Positions 6,635 through 8,800 of a DNA stretch of 8,800 nt are shown here, one piece after another. Source of the stretch: Dehalococcoidales bacterium (GTDB lineage: Bacteria; Chloroflexota; Dehalococcoidia; Dehalococcoidales; RBG-16-60-22); assembly GCA_030606585.1 (NCBI GenBank), contig JAUWGD010000071.1, positions 1 through 8,800 of the forward strand, written 5' to 3'. The notes under the pieces are model-generated. The model saw only the letters and a list, made by a program, of their open reading frames with translations. It was not told the DNA's origin and searched no databases. The position numbers and the translations under genes are program-made. Positions within the stretch are counted from its first letter, which is position 1. Every line of letters begins with the position of its first letter.

Positions 6635-8008
6635 TCAAATGCGCAGGCCATGAGCCGCGCGCTGTATTGTCTCGTGCAGGGACGGATGGCCGTGAATAGC
6701 GGCTGCAATATCCCGCGCGGTACCCTTCGTTTGCATGACGGCCGCAGCTTCATGTATCAGTTCGGGTGCCTGGGGGCCGACGATATGGACGCCCAGGACT
6801 TCACCCGATGACGCATCGGCGACGATTTTCACAAATCCCCGGCTCTCTCTTATAATGCTTGCCCTGGGATTTTGCTCGAAAGGAAACCTGCCGACTTTAA
6901 TATTCAGCCCTTTCTCTTTAGCCCCGCTTTCCGTTATACCGACTGCCGCCATGGGCGGCACCGTACGGACGGAACGCGGCACCACGCGATAATCTATAGT
7001 TGCTTCTCCGCCCATAGCGTTGGTACCGGCTACCATCCCCTGAATCATGGCAACGCTGGCCAGCATCATCTCGCCGGTGGCGTCGCCGGCAGCGTAAATA
7101 CCCCTGACACTGGTCTCCATTCTTTCGTTCGTTTTAATGCCATCACCGGTTACCGCTACGCCGGCGTTTTCCAGGCCCAGTCCGTCTACGCGTGGTTGCT
7201 GACCCAGGGCGAATACCGCGAATTGCGCTTCCAACTTCTGTTTTCCGCCCTTGCCGGAGATATTTAGGTACTTTCCTTCTTTACCGTCGTCAATCCTCTC
7301 GATATCTACCCCGGCGTATATGCGGACGCCGTCGTCTTCCATAGCCTGCCGTATGCACGCGGCCAGCTCTTCGTCTTCATTGGGAAGCAATTGAGGCTTT
7401 CTGGCTATTAAACTAACATCACAGCCCAGGTTAACCCAGACGGTAGCCAGTTCCAGAGCCGTGACGCTGCGCCCGATAATTGCCAGGCTCTTGGGAAGCT
7501 CTTTTAAGTCCAGCAGTTCTTTGGCTGTGAGCACTCCCGGGCTATATGCCCCGGGTACCTCGTACCTTCTGGCGGTAGAGCCGGAAGCGACGATTATTTT
7601 GTCTGCCCGAATTATCTCTGCCTTTCCGTCGTCATAGGTAATTTCTACCCGGTCCGACGCGGTTAGTTTCGCCGAACCGATAGCCACTTTAACGCCGGTA
7701 GCCTGCAACCTGGCTTCCATGCCGGCGACAATGCCCCTGACCACCTTTTCTTTTTGTTCTATCAACTTCGTATAATCAATCCGCATCTCGCCGGTATTGA
7801 TGCCGTCGTTCCCGGCATCTTTTATCGATCTGATAACTTCGACGCAGTGGTCCATGAAGCACATGGGTATGCAGCCCCAGTTAGGGCAGATACCCCCCAC
7901 CCTTTCCTTCTCAACAATCATCACCTTGCCGCCGTGTTGCGCGGCAATTTGCGCCGATAAAAAACCGGCAGTGCCCCCGCCGATTACTATCACGTTTGTA
8001 TCAGCCAA
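6635..8008 (-). CDS. Dihydrolipoamide dehydrogenase-like flavoprotein disulfide reductase
   Basis: A complete 457-residue class I pyridine nucleotide-disulfide oxidoreductase (usual length 450-480). Order of domains: FAD site VIVIGGGTAG (6-15); redox disulfide GGICPNWGC with C41 and C46; second nucleotide-binding motif IIGRSVTALE (177-186); FAD motif GIYAAGDATG (303-312); dimerisation domain from about 340, ending in HGHPSLHE with the His-Glu dyad (H441, E446). The active-site parts of a disulfide reductase are therefore present. Unlike normal family members, the lysine after GCIP is lost (GCIPMCF) and two further cysteines follow (C50, C55). The nucleotide motif is G-x-S-x-x-A, and strand 2 ends in LIARK, which resembles NADPH-using mercuric reductase more than NADH-using lipoamide dehydrogenase. 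There is no HMA domain or C-terminal Cys pair for mercury, and no lipoyl protein nearby, so the substrate is open. The start is TTG 8008: the frame is closed by TAA just upstream (8026-8024), and AAGGGGAG precedes it by nine bases. Confidence 0.88.
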   Translation of the reverse strand: MADTNVIVIGGGTAGFLSAQIAAQHGGKVMIVEKERVGGICPNWGCIPMCFMDHCVEVIRSIKDAGNDGINTGEMRIDYTKLIEQKEKVVRGIVAGMEARLQATGVKVAIGSAKLTASDRVEITYDDGKAEIIRADKIIVASGSTARRYEVPGAYSPGVLTAKELLDLKELPKSLAIIGRSVTALELATVWVNLGCDVSLIARKPQLLPNEDEELAACIRQAMEDDGVRIYAGVDIERIDDGKEGKYLNISGKGGKQKLEAQFAVFALGQQPRVDGLGLENAGVAVTGDGIKTNERMETSVRGIYAAGDATGEMMLASVAMIQGMVAGTNAMGGEATIDYRVVPRSVRTVPPMAAVGITESGAKEKGLNIKVGRFPFEQNPRASIIRESRGFVKIVADASSGEVLGVHIVGPQAPELIHEAAAVMQTKGTARDIAAAIHGHPSLHETIQRAAHGLRI

Positions 8009-8017
8009 TTTCCGTGT

Positions 8018-8025
8018 CTCCCCTT
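8018..8025 (-). promoter_or_regulatory. Ribosome binding site of the flavoprotein gene (TTG start)
   Basis: AAGGGGAG on the - strand, nine bases before TTG 8008. With an in-frame TAA overlapping its upstream edge, no start further upstream is possible, so this site fixes the unusual TTG initiation codon. Confidence 0.6.
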
Positions 8026-8059
8026 AATATGAAATACCCCTTTTGGCTTTCTGCAAGCC

Positions 8060-8089
8060 AGACTACCACGCTGTTATTTCAATTGTCAA
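8060..8089 (-). promoter_or_regulatory. Possible promoter of the flavoprotein-DUF169-flavodoxin operon
   Basis: On the - strand a perfect TTGACA (8089-8084) is followed after 18 bases by TGG-TAGTCT, an extended -10 (TGnTAnnnT) with three of six matches in the hexamer (8065-8060). The transcript would start near 8053 with a leader of about 45 bases. A 6-bp hairpin (TGGCTT/AAGCCA, 8044-8060) lies at the predicted start. The -35 is strong and the -10 weak, so this is tentative. Confidence 0.35.
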
Positions 8090-8095
8090 TTGACA
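8084..8095. repeat. 12-bp perfect palindrome spanning two back-to-back -35 elements
   Basis: TGTCAATTGACA is its own reverse complement. The right half supplies the TTGACA of the + strand membrane-protein promoter, and the left half supplies a TTGACA on the - strand for the flavoprotein operon. It could simply be two adjacent -35 elements or also an operator for a dimeric regulator. Confidence 0.6.
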
Positions 8096-8118
8096 CGGAT
8101 AAATACGGATTATATAAT
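8090..8118 (+). promoter_or_regulatory. Perfect consensus sigma-70-type promoter
   Basis: TTGACA (8090-8095), exactly 17 bases, then TATAAT (8113-8118): both hexamers are full consensus at ideal spacing. Transcription should begin about seven bases on, near 8125, which is the GTG start codon of the membrane-protein gene. Confidence 0.85.
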
Positions 8119-8124
8119 CAACCT

Positions 8125-8436
8125 GTGAAGGTTTATTTCATACCGAAAACCCGACCGGGCAGGTGGTCGACCTGGTTAATCGTCGCTTTCATCATGTTTT
8201 ACGCGATATTCTGGCTCTTTGTGGCTTCGGGACAGCGGGGTGGGGCCACATTTTTCAGTAATCTTTTCCTGGCAGTGCCGGTAGTCATTGCGGCGATTTC
8301 CGGCATAGCTGCCTTTTTTACCGGAGTTATCGGGATTATAAAGAGTCGGGAGAGGGCTATTCTTGTTTATCCGGCTATTCTAATCGGACTTTTCGTTCTC
8401 CTTTTCTGTCTGGCTGAAATAATATTCCCACACTAG
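8125..8436 (+). CDS. Small membrane protein with three transmembrane helices
   Basis: A 103-residue hypothetical protein. A short basic N-terminus (KTRPGRW, residues 8-14) is followed by three hydrophobic helices at about 17-34, 47-72 and 79-101. A polar loop with SGQRGG follows helix 1, and a charged turn KSRER (73-77) separates helices 2 and 3. The positive-inside rule puts the N-terminus and the KSRER loop in the cytoplasm. No catalytic motif is seen and no function can be given. I chose GTG 8125 because the promoter just upstream predicts a transcript starting there; everything further upstream in this frame would not be transcribed. The next in-frame ATG at 8194 would cut helix 1 in half. 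No Shine-Dalgarno sequence precedes the GTG, as expected for a leaderless mRNA. A strong terminator follows the stop by ten bases, so the gene is monocistronic. Confidence 0.75.
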   Translation: MKVYFIPKTRPGRWSTWLIVAFIMFYAIFWLFVASGQRGGATFFSNLFLAVPVVIAAISGIAAFFTGVIGIIKSRERAILVYPAILIGLFVLLFCLAEIIFPH

Positions 8437-8446
8437 TAAAATAGAA

Positions 8447-8472
8447 AAATCCCCCGATTGTCCGGGGGATTT
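8447..8472 (+). terminator. Intrinsic terminator of the small membrane-protein gene
   Basis: A 10-bp perfect stem (AAATCCCCCG against CGGGGGATTT) with a six-base loop begins ten bases after the stop codon. T-rich CTTACTTTCATT follows. The A-run on the left makes it potentially active in both directions. Confidence 0.85.
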
Positions 8473-8800
8473 CTTACTTTCATTGGTAGCCCAAGTTGTT
8501 CAATAGATAGAACTTTTAGAGCAGAGTTTGCGTTTATCTAATTGATTCGTTTTTCGTAAGTGGGCTTAACAATCAGATGAATTGTTCAATTCCATTGATA
8601 GAGTTTACATCAGTGGGCTAAGATTAGTAATCACTATATCTTGCCGTGAGTAAATTGACAATCGTGTAATCAAACACTATATTTATACCATTCTATTAGA
8701 AACTTCTCTATACTTCATTTAAGGGTAAAATGTCAGGTGTCCTCAGAATATTAAGGTCTATCCAAGAAGGTATCAACATCCGGTAAACCGGTTAACTGTC
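8473..8800. other. AT-rich intergenic region, no gene recognised
   Basis: These 328 bases are clearly richer in A+T than the genes to the left, and all frames on both strands are broken except short ones running off the edge. Short words recur: TTGTTCAAT at 8496-8504 and 8582-8590, and AGTGGGCT at 8559-8566 and 8612-8619, with its complement core AGCCCA at 8488-8493. No tRNA, CRISPR repeat or clear insertion-sequence end is seen. The right part has a near-consensus promoter pointing out of the window. Confidence 0.6.
8655..8683 (+). promoter_or_regulatory. Near-consensus promoter reading out of the window
   Basis: A perfect TTGACA (8655-8660), 17 bases, then TATATT (8678-8683, five of six matches to TATAAT). 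The predicted start is near 8690. The only ATG-started frame after it has 18 codons (8730-8786) and no clear ribosome binding site, so the gene or RNA it serves probably starts beyond the window. Confidence 0.5.

Noticed and set aside
6872..7267. A 131-codon + strand open frame opposite the flavoprotein gene
   Set aside because: It is antisense to a conserved gene, and its translation has no domain I recognise.
6635..8008. Naming the flavoprotein as mercuric reductase (merA) or lipoamide dehydrogenase (lpdA)
   Set aside because: It lacks the HMA domain and C-terminal Cys pair of MerA, and lacks the GCIPSK lysine and any lipoyl-enzyme neighbours of LpdA, so a specific symbol is not justified.
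7996..8124. Upstream extension of the membrane-protein frame to 7996
   Set aside because: It would overlap the start of the flavoprotein gene, contains the promoter of the gene itself, and translates to a non-helical, unrelated stretch.
8730..8786. An 18-codon ATG-started frame after the right-edge promoter
   Set aside because: It is too short, with only a weak AAGGG before it, to support as a gene.
8751..8798. A 15-codon open tail on the - strand at the right edge ending in TAA, possibly the 3' end of a gene
   Set aside because: Open frames of this length are expected by chance, and nothing in the residues identifies a family.

Overview
This 8.8 kb window looks like chromosome from an anaerobic bacterium of moderate GC content that uses strong AGGAGG-type ribosome binding sites. 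The mix of genes (a pyrogallol-transhydroxylase-like tungsten/molybdenum enzyme, a class III CoA-transferase, a DUF169 protein, a flavodoxin and a divergent dihydrolipoamide-dehydrogenase-like flavoprotein) would fit an uncultured Dehalococcoidia (Chloroflexota) or a sediment deltaproteobacterial lineage. That assignment is inference from gene content; there is no rRNA or marker gene here to settle it.

Layout, left to right. (1) Bases 2-3001, + strand: the 3' end of a small iron-sulfur-type subunit gene, of which only the C-terminal beta-barrel domain is visible, followed by its complete 865-residue molybdopterin large subunit. Together they match the two-subunit pyrogallol:phloroglucinol transhydroxylase branch of the DMSO reductase family. 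(2) A hairpin terminator at 3041-3081 serves converging genes. (3) An SDR dehydrogenase (3104-3871, - strand) and a class III CoA-transferase (4037-5230, + strand) diverge from a 165-bp spacer that carries a good promoter for the SDR gene. (4) A three-gene - strand operon, read from right to left: a dihydrolipoamide-dehydrogenase-like flavoprotein (8008-6635, TTG start), a DUF169 protein (6570-5809) and a flavodoxin (5788-5249). (5) A small three-helix membrane protein (8125-8436, + strand) is driven by a perfect TTGACA-17-TATAAT promoter and probably starts at a GTG on the transcription start itself. A strong terminator follows. (6) Bases 8473-8800 are AT-rich and without a recognisable gene, but contain a second near-consensus promoter pointing out of the window.

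How the genes may work together: the left half suggests catabolism of an oxygenated (hydroxylated aromatic or related) substrate: hydroxyl transfer, alcohol/ketone redox by the SDR, and CoA activation by the CoA-transferase. The right half is an uncharacterised flavin/thiol electron-transfer operon. No single gene is without known relatives. The most unusual points are an extra-cysteine active site and degenerate nucleotide-binding motif in the flavoprotein, the change around the expected catalytic tyrosine in the transhydroxylase-like enzyme, and a palindrome that places a TTGACA hexamer back-to-back on both strands between the flavoprotein and membrane-protein genes.
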